Positions 16,451 to 24,667 of a stretch of 64,000 nucleotides of DNA are shown here, one piece after another. This stretch comes from an uncultured Bacteroides sp. (GTDB lineage: Bacteria > Bacteroidota > Bacteroidia > Bacteroidales > Bacteroidaceae), in assembly GCF_963677945.1 (NCBI RefSeq), contig NZ_OY782578.1, forward strand, positions 2,385,258-2,449,257, in the 5' to 3' direction. The translations under genes and the position numbers were made by a program. The notes under the pieces were generated by a model. The model ran no database searches. It was not told where the DNA came from and saw nothing but the letters and a program-made list of their open reading frames with translations. Within the stretch, counting starts at the first letter, position 1; every line of letters starts with the position of its first letter.

Positions 16451-17746
16451 TTATTCAACAGGAATATCCTTGTTTACATTCTTACATCCAATCAATGCAT
16501 AATATAATATGTATGCAACGCCTGCGAATACAATCCAGAAACTCATTAGGTAGCTGCTTGTAATATCAGCCAAACCTCCCTGGATAAGTGGTAAAATTCC
16601 ACCACCGCAAACCATTACCATGAACAGACCAGAACCCATTGCTGTGTATTTACCTAGTCCTTCAACTGCCAAGTTGAAAATTCCCCCCCACATGATAGAA
16701 GTGCAGAATCCGCAAAGGATGAAGAACATGATACCAACTGGTACAGCTGTCATACCAAAGCTGATATTTGATTTAAATACAGGCATAGAAACAATAACAT
16801 CTGTTGGAGCAAACATTCCGATTAATAAGAATATTAAAGCTACAGAACTTACAAAAAGAATCTGTGATTTACTTGAGAATTTAGCTCCGACAGCTCCACC
16901 AACGAAACGGCCAATCATCATTAAGAACCAATATGTTCCGCAAATTGAACCAGCCATAGCTGCATCCATGCCAATACCTTTAGCACCTTCTGCATCAGCT
17001 CCGGTAGTAAGGAATAAGTTCACAAAGTTAGGAATACCAACTTCAACACCTACATAAACGAAGATAGCTACTGTTCCTAATAAGAAGTGACGGAATGACA
17101 ATGCGCTGTGTGTTTCTTTTTCTTTCTTCTCTGTTGCAGATTCTTTGTGTGGTTCTGGGATACTCATAGTAGCCAATACAAAGAATGCTAAAGCAAATAC
17201 ACCCATTGCGATGAACAATGCAGGAGCTGCATCACTGATTTTAGCTTGTGCTGCATCACCAATTAAGTAACCTACAAGAATAGGTACGATTGTAGCGGAA
17301 ATAGAGTTACCACATCCACCGAACTGGATTAACTGGTTACCTTTTTTGCCACCACCACCTAAAGTGTTAAGCATTGGGTTTACTACTGTATTCAACATAC
17401 ACATAGAGAAACCGGAAATGAATGCACCTGTAAGATAAACACCAAAGCTGCTTACTTCACCAGATAAGAATTGAATACCTACGCCGACGAAACCTACTGC
17501 GATTGCTGCTAGAGCTGTTTTCTTATAACCAATTTTCTTTAGCATCATACCAGCTGGGATTCCCATGAAGGCGTAAGCTATAAAGTTTGCTGCATTACCT
17601 AATTGGGTCATCCAGTTAGGAGCATCAAACTGATGTTTTACAATTATACCAAGTGGGTTAGTAAGACCGGTTACAAAAGAAACCATTGCAAAAAGAGCAA
17701 ACATCATTGCTATAGGCAATGCGTAATTTTTCTGTTGATTAGACAT
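16451..17746 (-). CDS. galP: Glucose/galactose MFS transporter
   Basis: A 431-residue polytopic membrane protein of the FucP/GluP branch of the major facilitator superfamily, a sugar:H+ or Na+ symporter. About 12 hydrophobic segments can be picked out; FALFAMVSFVTGLTNPLG is typical of the first helix, the loop GIPAGMMLKKIGYKKTA matches the MFS loop 2-3 motif, and an acidic/basic central loop (EPHKESATEKKEKETH) divides the two halves. It sits between galM and galK, so galactose is the probable substrate. FucP-type fucose transport is less likely because no fucose genes are nearby. Confidence 0.88.
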   Translation of the reverse strand: MSNQQKNYALPIAMMFALFAMVSFVTGLTNPLGIIVKHQFDAPNWMTQLGNAANFIAYAFMGIPAGMMLKKIGYKKTALAAIAVGFVGVGIQFLSGEVSSFGVYLTGAFISGFSMCMLNTVVNPMLNTLGGGGKKGNQLIQFGGCGNSISATIVPILVGYLIGDAAQAKISDAAPALFIAMGVFALAFFVLATMSIPEPHKESATEKKEKETHSALSFRHFLLGTVAIFVYVGVEVGIPNFVNLFLTTGADAEGAKGIGMDAAMAGSICGTYWFLMMIGRFVGGAVGAKFSSKSQILFVSSVALIFLLIGMFAPTDVIVSMPVFKSNISFGMTAVPVGIMFFILCGFCTSIMWGGIFNLAVEGLGKYTAMGSGLFMVMVCGGGILPLIQGGLADITSSYLMSFWIVFAGVAYILYYALIGCKNVNKDIPVE

Positions 17747-17793
17747 GTCGTTTAAATTGTTAGTTATGAGATTAAATTAGTTTCTAAAGATTA

Positions 17794-18885
17794 TTATTCT
17801 ACTCCAAATTTGTAAATAGTTACTTGAGTATACTCTTCTCCCGGGTTCAGAGTAGCTGAAGGGAAATGAGGGTTGTTAGGAGTGTCAGGAAAAAGTTGTG
17901 CTTCAAAGCATATTGCACTTCTTGCAGGAAAAGTAGCTCCATGAGCTCCGGCGAAACCATTTAACCAGTTTCCTGAGTAGAGCTGTACACCCGGTTCGGT
18001 TGTATATACTTCCATAAATCTTCCGCTGTTTGGTTCTACACATTTTACAGCGAAACTTAATTCACCTGCTTCTTTTTTGTTTAATATATAGCAATGGTCG
18101 TATCCTGCTCCGTTTTCAATTTGCTGATGTTTGTCATTAATACGATCACCCACAATATGAGGAGTTCTGAAATCAAGAGGAGTACCTTCTACTTTGGCAA
18201 TTTCTCCAAAAGGAATGCATACATCATCAATAGGAGTATAATGATCTGCATTTATTGTAAGAATGTTGTTGAGAACGGTTGGGGTAGGATTGGCTATGCC
18301 GGCGAGGTTGAAGAAACCGTGATTGGTAAGATTTACGAGGGTTGTTTTGTCTGTCTTTGCTTTATAACTTATTTTGAATTCATTATCATCTGTTAATGAA
18401 TAAGTCATAATTACATCCAGTTTCCCTGGGAATCCTTCTTCACCATCCTGGGCTGTATATTTAAATTCTACAGTTTGATCATCTTTTTGTTCAGCATCCC
18501 ATACTACTGCATGAAATCCTTTTGGTCCACCATGCAGGGAATTAGGTCCGTTATTAGTGGCAAGTGTATATTCAACACCGCATAAAGTGAATTTTCCTTT
18601 GGCAATTCTGTTACCGTATCGTCCGATTGTAGTGCTAAGAAATGGTTCAGGACTATTTACTACATTGTCTATACTGTCGTGTCCAAGAATAACATTTGAG
18701 TAGTTTCCGTTTTTGTCCGGAGTCATAATGGATAATGTTGCAGCACCATAATTAGTAACTGCTATTTCCATACCATTTTTGTTTTTTAGAATAAATAAAT
18801 CAGTTGATTTACCGTTTATTGTTTTTTGGAAATCCTCACGCTTAAGGCCTGATAGGTTATTGTGAGTCATAGAAGTGTTTATCAT
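17794..18885 (-). CDS. galM: Aldose 1-epimerase, cytoplasmic-type
   Basis: A 363-residue mutarotase without a signal peptide (MINTSMTHNNLSGLK). It has GRYGNRIAKGKF, NSLHGGPKGFHAVVWD, VNLTNHGFFNLAG and the C-terminal AICFEAQLFPDTPNNPHFP with the catalytic Glu. It equilibrates beta- and alpha-galactose so GalK can use the alpha form. It heads the galM-galP-galK operon, 47 nt before galP. A -7-like TATATTTG on the minus strand (18950-18943) lies about 60 nt upstream. Confidence 0.94.
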   Translation of the reverse strand: MINTSMTHNNLSGLKREDFQKTINGKSTDLFILKNKNGMEIAVTNYGAATLSIMTPDKNGNYSNVILGHDSIDNVVNSPEPFLSTTIGRYGNRIAKGKFTLCGVEYTLATNNGPNSLHGGPKGFHAVVWDAEQKDDQTVEFKYTAQDGEEGFPGKLDVIMTYSLTDDNEFKISYKAKTDKTTLVNLTNHGFFNLAGIANPTPTVLNNILTINADHYTPIDDVCIPFGEIAKVEGTPLDFRTPHIVGDRINDKHQQIENGAGYDHCYILNKKEAGELSFAVKCVEPNSGRFMEVYTTEPGVQLYSGNWLNGFAGAHGATFPARSAICFEAQLFPDTPNNPHFPSATLNPGEEYTQVTIYKFGVE

Positions 18886-19149
18886 ATTTTTATTTTAGTT
18901 TTATATTGTCATTGCAAATAAAGTCAAATTCTTCCGTATACCCAAATATATTTCTGTAAAACTGTTGACTAAATTAAGAAAGTTTAGCCCTTTGTCAGGC
19001 TTTGAAACAAATTGTACCCCATGATGAAACAAATAGATACCTGTTCCTATCAAAAAGCGTACGCTAATAAAACAAATGTGTAATATAAGGTAACATTTTA
19101 TATTATATCTTTACACCATTGAAAAAACTTATTAAATTTTTGGTAAACG
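18886..19149. promoter_or_regulatory. Divergent promoter region galM / GH31
   Basis: This 264-nt gap separates the minus-strand galactose operon from the plus-strand glycosidase operon. On the minus strand TATATTTG is at 18950-18943. On the plus strand a weaker TATCTTTA lies near 19107-19114, about 36 nt before the GH31 start. No clear palindromic operator was found; no hybrid two-component or SusR gene is nearby to suggest the regulator. Confidence 0.4.
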
Positions 19150-22011
19150 ATGAGAAACTTATTTATTTATTTATTAGCCGGAATATTGTTTATGTCTTGT
19201 GCAAAACCGGATTTTGAAAAAACAGCTGATGGGCTTATTGTACATATAAAGAAGGAAAAAAGCTTCGAATTGAATCAAGTAAGATTGCAGGTTATTAATG
19301 ATAAAATAATTCATGTGTCTGCTACTCCTGATGATAAATTTTCGAATGAAAAGAGCTTGATTGTTGTACCTAAAACCGGTAAGCAAACTCCTTTTACTGT
19401 TGAAGAAAAGAATAATTGTGCGGTTCTTTCCACTGCATCTTTAAAGGCTTTTGTAAATTTAAAGACTGGTGAAGTTAATTTCACCGATATGAAAGGGAAC
19501 TCTATTCTTCGTGAAAATAAAGGCGGAGGTAAATCTTTTACTCCAATTGAAGTGGAGGGTACCAAAGGTTACACTATGCGTCAGGTTTTTGAATCTCCTG
19601 ATGATGAAGCTTTCTACGGACTAGGACAACATCAGTCTGATGAATTTAATTATAAAGGTAAGAATGAATCTCTTTTTCAGTATAACACGAAAGTGTCTGT
19701 ACCTTTTGTTCTCTCAAACAAAAATTATGGAATTTTGTGGGATAACTACTCATTGAGTAAATTTGGTGATGATCGTGAATATGCTCAACTAAATCAATTT
19801 AAACTTTTCGATGCAAATGGTAAAGAAGGTGGATTGACTGCTACTTATGTTCCTGACCCAAAGAGTGGGAAAGCAACTGTGACCCGTACAGAATCTACTG
19901 TTGATTATGAAGATATTAAAACAATAAAGAATCTTCCGGCTAATTTCCCGTTCGATGGTGCTAATGTAACTTACAGTGGTGAGCTTGAGGCTAATGAAAG
20001 TGGTGTTTATCGTTTTTGGTTGTACTATGCAGGTTATACTGAAGTATATATTAATAATGTAAAGGTCGTTCAGGAACGCTGGCGTACAGCATGGAATCCA
20101 AATAGCTATAAGTTTACTGTGAATCTGGAAAAAGGAAAACGTGTTCCAATACGAATTGAATGGAAACCTGATGGTGGCGTTTCTTATATGGCATTGAAAG
20201 CATTGAGTCCTGTTCCGGATAGTCAACAGTACAAACTTGCTCTTTATAGTGAAATGGGTAATGAAATAAATTACTATTTCATTAAGGGTATAAATATGGA
20301 TGATGTGATTGGCGGGTATCGTAAGCTGACCGGCAAATCTCAGATTATGCCAAAGTGGGCAATGGGATACTGGCAAAGTCGTGAACGTTATAAAACTCAG
20401 GATGAATTGCTGGGTGTATTGAAGGAATTCCGTAAACGTCAGATCCCTATTGATAATATTGTGCTCGACTGGAATTACTGGCCGGAAGATGCATGGGGAA
20501 GTCACGGTTTTGATTTGAAACGTTTCCCGGATGCAAAAGCTATGATTGACTCTGTTCATCAGATGAATGCAAAGATTATGATTTCTGTTTGGCCTAAATT
20601 CTATGCTACTACAGCAAATTATAAAGAATTCGACAAGAATGGATGGATGTATCATCAAGCTGTAAAAGATAGTATTCGTGACTGGGTTGGACCGGGGTAT
20701 GTCGGTTCTTTCTATGATCCTTATTCTGTTGGTGCCCGTAAGCTTTTCTGGGAACAGATGAGAGAAAAGCTTTACTCAAAGGGTATTGATGCATGGTGGA
20801 TGGATGCTTCCGAGCCTAATGTTCGTGATTGTACTGACATGGAATACCGAAAGAAGTTGTGTGGTCCTACTTCTTTGGGTCCTTCAACTAAATATTTTAA
20901 TACGTATGCCTTAATGAATGCACAGGCAATTTATGAAGGACAAAGAGGGGTAGATCCTGATAAGCGTGTTTTCCTTTTAACTCGTTCGGGATTTGCCGGA
21001 CTGCAACGTTATTCTACTGCTACATGGAGTGGAGATATTGCTACCCGATGGGAAGATATGAAGGCGCAAATTTCTGCAGGACTTAATTTCTCAATGGCTG
21101 GTATACCATACTGGACTATGGATATTGGTGGTTTCTGCGTAGAAAAAAGATATGAAAAGGGTCAACGGGTGTTTGATAAGACCGGAAATGAAAATGCCGA
21201 CCTGAAAGAGTGGCGTGAACTTAATACCCGCTGGTATCAGTTTGGTGCATTTGCTCCTTTATTCCGGGCTCATGGTCAGTTCCCATACCGTGAAGTATAT
21301 AATATTGCTCCTGATAATCATCCTGCTTATCAGTCAATAGTGTATTATACCAAGCTACGCTATAGTATGATGCCATATATTTATTCACTTGCCGGGATGA
21401 CTTATTTCAAGGATTACACTATAATGCGTGCCTTGGTGATGGATTTTGAAAAGGATGTTAAGGTTAATAATATTGGTGATCAGTATATGTTTGGCCCTGC
21501 GCTGATGGTTTGTCCGGTATACCAATATGGAGCTCGTTCACGAGAAATCTATTTCCCGGAGACAACTGGATGGTATGACTTCTATACCGGTAAGTATATT
21601 CGTGGAGGACAAAAGTTGAATATTGCTGCTCCTTACGAACGAATTCCTCTTTTTGTTCGCGAAGGTGCTATCATTCCTTTTGGTCCTGATATGCAGTATT
21701 CAAATGAAAAGCCTGCTGATAAGATAACATTATTCGTTTATGGTGGTAAAGATGGTTCTTTTAAATTGTATGAAGATGAAGGCGATAATTATAATTATGA
21801 GAAAGGTAAATATGCTGCTATTGAATTTACCTACAATGAACTTTCAAAAACGTTGATAATTGGCGATAGAAAAGGAGAATTTAATGGAATGCTTAAAAAC
21901 CGTACGTTTAATGTGGTGTATGTTAATCAGGCTAATTCAAAAGCATTTGATTTAAAAGAAAAGGGCAAGACGGTAAAATATAACGGCACTAAGCAAGTTA
22001 TAAAACTATAA
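19150..22011 (+). CDS. GH31 alpha-xylosidase-like lipoprotein with PA14 insert
   Basis: A 953-residue glycoside hydrolase with lipoprotein signal MRNLFIYLLAGILFMSC. After the N-terminal beta-sandwich, a PA14-like insert spans ~225-370 (SGVYRFWLYYAGYTEVYINN, EWKPDGGVSYMAL). The GH31 barrel carries the nucleophile in WWMDASEPN (Asp ~552) and the acid/base in TWSGDIATRW (Asp ~629). A PA14 insert in this place is known from alpha-xylosidases such as Cellvibrio Xyl31A and the B. ovatus xyloglucan enzyme, so release of alpha-1,6-xylose from xyloglucan oligosaccharides is the best guess. It is first in a GH31-GH2-GH3 gene row. Confidence 0.9.
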   Translation: MRNLFIYLLAGILFMSCAKPDFEKTADGLIVHIKKEKSFELNQVRLQVINDKIIHVSATPDDKFSNEKSLIVVPKTGKQTPFTVEEKNNCAVLSTASLKAFVNLKTGEVNFTDMKGNSILRENKGGGKSFTPIEVEGTKGYTMRQVFESPDDEAFYGLGQHQSDEFNYKGKNESLFQYNTKVSVPFVLSNKNYGILWDNYSLSKFGDDREYAQLNQFKLFDANGKEGGLTATYVPDPKSGKATVTRTESTVDYEDIKTIKNLPANFPFDGANVTYSGELEANESGVYRFWLYYAGYTEVYINNVKVVQERWRTAWNPNSYKFTVNLEKGKRVPIRIEWKPDGGVSYMALKALSPVPDSQQYKLALYSEMGNEINYYFIKGINMDDVIGGYRKLTGKSQIMPKWAMGYWQSRERYKTQDELLGVLKEFRKRQIPIDNIVLDWNYWPEDAWGSHGFDLKRFPDAKAMIDSVHQMNAKIMISVWPKFYATTANYKEFDKNGWMYHQAVKDSIRDWVGPGYVGSFYDPYSVGARKLFWEQMREKLYSKGIDAWWMDASEPNVRDCTDMEYRKKLCGPTSLGPSTKYFNTYALMNAQAIYEGQRGVDPDKRVFLLTRSGFAGLQRYSTATWSGDIATRWEDMKAQISAGLNFSMAGIPYWTMDIGGFCVEKRYEKGQRVFDKTGNENADLKEWRELNTRWYQFGAFAPLFRAHGQFPYREVYNIAPDNHPAYQSIVYYTKLRYSMMPYIYSLAGMTYFKDYTIMRALVMDFEKDVKVNNIGDQYMFGPALMVCPVYQYGARSREIYFPETTGWYDFYTGKYIRGGQKLNIAAPYERIPLFVREGAIIPFGPDMQYSNEKPADKITLFVYGGKDGSFKLYEDEGDNYNYEKGKYAAIEFTYNELSKTLIIGDRKGEFNGMLKNRTFNVVYVNQANSKAFDLKEKGKTVKYNGTKQVIKL

Positions 22012-22027
22012 CCTCGGCCTTTAATAA

Positions 22028-22108
22028 ATCCTTGTACAAAAGATTGTTTTCTTTTGTACAGAACAATTTATTATTTTGTACAGAAGAATGAATTGTTCTG
22101 TACAAGGA
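22028..22108. repeat. TGTACA array, four copies at exact 22-bp spacing
   Basis: TGTACA starts at 22033, 22055, 22077 and 22099. The three spacers are 16 nt and partly self-complementary: an 11-bp arm at 22033-22043 pairs with 22050-22060, and TGTACAGAACAATT (22055-22068) pairs with 22091-22104. The outermost TCCTTGTACA and TGTACAAGGA are also reverse complements. It lies between GH31 and GH2. A second array is at 36456-36536 and a decayed one at 63431-63496. Confidence 0.8.
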
Positions 22109-22138
22109 AATATGAATATAACCTGTTAACTTTAAAAT

Positions 22139-24652
22139 ATGAAAAGATATAATCTTATTTGCCCGGCAATAACAGCTTTTTTAATACTCTTGTCTGTTTC
22201 GTGTTATGGTGCTACATCTCGTATTATATCTAGCTTCAATAAAAACTGGACCTTTCATTTAGGCGAAGTAAAGGAAGCTTTCTCTCCAAATTTCAATGAT
22301 AATTCGTGGCGTATTCTGAATCTTCCTCACGATTGGGCTATAGAAGGACAATTCAGTAAAGATAATCCTTCGGGCTGTGGAGGTGGAGCGTTGCCTGGTG
22401 GTATTGGCTGGTATCGCAAATCCTTTATGATACAATCTGATGTTAAAGGAAAAAAGGTCTTTGTAGACTTTAATGGCGTATATATGGATTCTGAAGTATG
22501 GATAAACGGTACTTCTTTGGGTAAACGCCCTTATGGTTACATATCTTTCCGCTATGATCTTACTCCTTATATTAAGTTCGGCCAGAAAAACGTGATTGCT
22601 GTGAGAGTTGATAATAGTGAGCAACCAAACTCTCGCTGGTATTCAGGATGTGGAATATACCGGAACGTGTGGCTGACTATTGCCAATCCTATTCATGTTG
22701 ATCAATGGGGAACATATGTTACTACTCCAAAAGTTTCCGGTCAACAGGCAACTATTGCTCTTTCCACGAAAGTGAAAAATGATTCAAAGTTTGTTGTTAC
22801 TGCACAACTAAGTTCGTTTATTCTGAATAACAAGGGTGCAGAAGTTAAGAGATCTGTCAGCACATTGAAAATAAAACCAGGAGTGGTCGAAGAAACAAAA
22901 CAAGCTCTTGACATTTCCAATCCGGAACTTTGGACACTAGAGAATCCTTATTTATATAAGGTGATTACTGAGGTAAGTGTTGGCGGAAAAGTAGTAGATA
23001 AATACGAAACCCCATTGGGGATTCGCTATTTTAAATTCGATGCTCAGAAAGGATTTATGTTGAATGGTGTTCCAATAAAAATAAAAGGGGTGTGCATGCA
23101 CCACGATTTAGGTTGCCTTGGTGCAGCTGTAAACACACGTGCCATTCAGCGACAGCTTGAAATTCTGAAAGAAATGGGTTGTAATGGAATTCGTTGCTCG
23201 CATAATCCTCCGGCTCCAGAATTGCTGGATTTATGTGACCACTTGGGGTTCATAGTTATGGATGAATCTTTTGATATGTGGCGCAAGAAAAAAACAGCGC
23301 ACGATTATTCACGTTATTTTAATGAGTGGCACGAACGCGATTTGACGGATCACGTTCTTCGTGATCGCAATCACCCTTCTGTTTTTATGTGGAGTATTGG
23401 TAATGAGGTATTGGAACAATGGACGGATGCAAGCGCTGATACCCTGGACCTTCAGGCTGCAAATTTGCTACTGAACTTTAAGCGTGATCCAAAGATGCTC
23501 GCCAATAGGGGAGATTCCATGAGTGTAAATTCCTTGCTTACTTTAAAACTTGCCAATATGGTTAAGGAATTGGATGCAACACGTCCAATTACTGCCGGAA
23601 ATAATGAGCCGGATCCTAATAATCATCTTTTCCGCTCTAAAGCATTAGATATTATTGGATTTAATTATCATGAATCATACTTTAAGGATGTTTCTAAGAA
23701 TTTTCCGGGCAAGCCGTTTATCGTAACAGAAGCTACTTCAGGACTAATGACACGTGGTTATTATCGCATGCCAAGTGATAGTATGTATATATGGCCTTCT
23801 CGCTGGGATATTCCTTTCTTTGATGAGTCTTTATCTTGTTCTTCGTATGATAATTGTCATGTGCCTTGGGGAACTACTCATGAAGATAGCTGGAGATCGG
23901 TGAAGAATAACGATTTTATTAGCGGAATGTATGTGTGGACAGGTTTTGATTACCTTGGAGAGCCTACTCCTTACAGTTGGCCTGCCCGCAGTTCTTATTT
24001 TGGAATTGTAGATCTTGCCGGATTCCCAAAGGATGTATATTATATGTATCAGTCCGAATGGACTAAAAAAGATGTTCTTCACGTTTTCCCTCATTGGAAC
24101 TGGAAAGAAGGTGAAACGGTTGACCTTTGGGCATACTATAATAATGCTGATGAAGTAGAACTTTTCCTTAACGGAGCATCTCAAGGCATAAGAAAAAAAG
24201 GAAAAGATGATTTTCATGTAGTGTGGCATCTGAAGTTTGCTCCCGGAACAATTAAAGTAGTTTCTCGTAAAAATGGAAAAGAAGTATTAAGTAAAGAGAT
24301 AAAAACAGCAGATGCTCCTGCTCAGATTACCTTATCAGCAGATAGAAAACAGATTACAGCAGACGGCAAGGATCTTAGCTTTGTAACTGTAGAGGTAAAA
24401 GATAAAGATGGAAACCTCTGTCCTAATGCTGATAATCTGATTAATTTTGAACTGAAAGGAGCTGGAACTATTGTAGGAGTTGATAATGGTAGCCACATAA
24501 GCAGTGAAAGTTTCAAGGCTAATTTCCGGAAGGCCTTCTATGGTAAATGTCTGGTAGTAATTCAATCAACTGAAAATAAAGGGACTATCACACTGAAGGC
24601 AGCCTCAGATAAGCTGAAAAGTAACGAACTAATTATAAATTCAACAAAATAA
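22139..24652 (+). CDS. GH2 beta-galactosidase-like glycosidase
   Basis: An 837-residue secreted GH2 enzyme; MKRYNLICPAITAFLILLS leads to SVSC, a possible lipoprotein site. Domain order is sugar-binding jelly roll (FNKNWTFHLGE, LPHDWAIEGQF), immunoglobulin-like domain, TIM barrel with acid/base in MWSIGNEVLE (Glu ~423) and nucleophile in FIVTEATSG (Glu ~531), then C-terminal Ig-like domains (TLSADRKQITADGKDLSFV is a Big-type start). Retaining exo-beta-galactosidase is the usual activity of such proteins, and in xyloglucan context it would remove galactose from side chains. Beta-glucuronidase or beta-mannosidase is less likely but not excluded. Confidence 0.85.
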   Translation: MKRYNLICPAITAFLILLSVSCYGATSRIISSFNKNWTFHLGEVKEAFSPNFNDNSWRILNLPHDWAIEGQFSKDNPSGCGGGALPGGIGWYRKSFMIQSDVKGKKVFVDFNGVYMDSEVWINGTSLGKRPYGYISFRYDLTPYIKFGQKNVIAVRVDNSEQPNSRWYSGCGIYRNVWLTIANPIHVDQWGTYVTTPKVSGQQATIALSTKVKNDSKFVVTAQLSSFILNNKGAEVKRSVSTLKIKPGVVEETKQALDISNPELWTLENPYLYKVITEVSVGGKVVDKYETPLGIRYFKFDAQKGFMLNGVPIKIKGVCMHHDLGCLGAAVNTRAIQRQLEILKEMGCNGIRCSHNPPAPELLDLCDHLGFIVMDESFDMWRKKKTAHDYSRYFNEWHERDLTDHVLRDRNHPSVFMWSIGNEVLEQWTDASADTLDLQAANLLLNFKRDPKMLANRGDSMSVNSLLTLKLANMVKELDATRPITAGNNEPDPNNHLFRSKALDIIGFNYHESYFKDVSKNFPGKPFIVTEATSGLMTRGYYRMPSDSMYIWPSRWDIPFFDESLSCSSYDNCHVPWGTTHEDSWRSVKNNDFISGMYVWTGFDYLGEPTPYSWPARSSYFGIVDLAGFPKDVYYMYQSEWTKKDVLHVFPHWNWKEGETVDLWAYYNNADEVELFLNGASQGIRKKGKDDFHVVWHLKFAPGTIKVVSRKNGKEVLSKEIKTADAPAQITLSADRKQITADGKDLSFVTVEVKDKDGNLCPNADNLINFELKGAGTIVGVDNGSHISSESFKANFRKAFYGKCLVVIQSTENKGTITLKAASDKLKSNELIINSTK

Positions 24653-24667
24653 CATAACGAATCTAAT

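Noticed and set aside
19789-20658. Minus-strand open frame of 289 codons inside GH31
   Set aside because: It is antisense to the catalytic and PA14 regions of a clear GH31 protein; the translation is Ile/Phe/Thr-rich without a recognisable domain.
22033-22104. CRISPR-like regular repeat
   Set aside because: The repeated unit is only 6 bp and the 16-nt spacers are self-complementary and related to one another; no cas gene is near. It is a periodic palindrome array, not a CRISPR.
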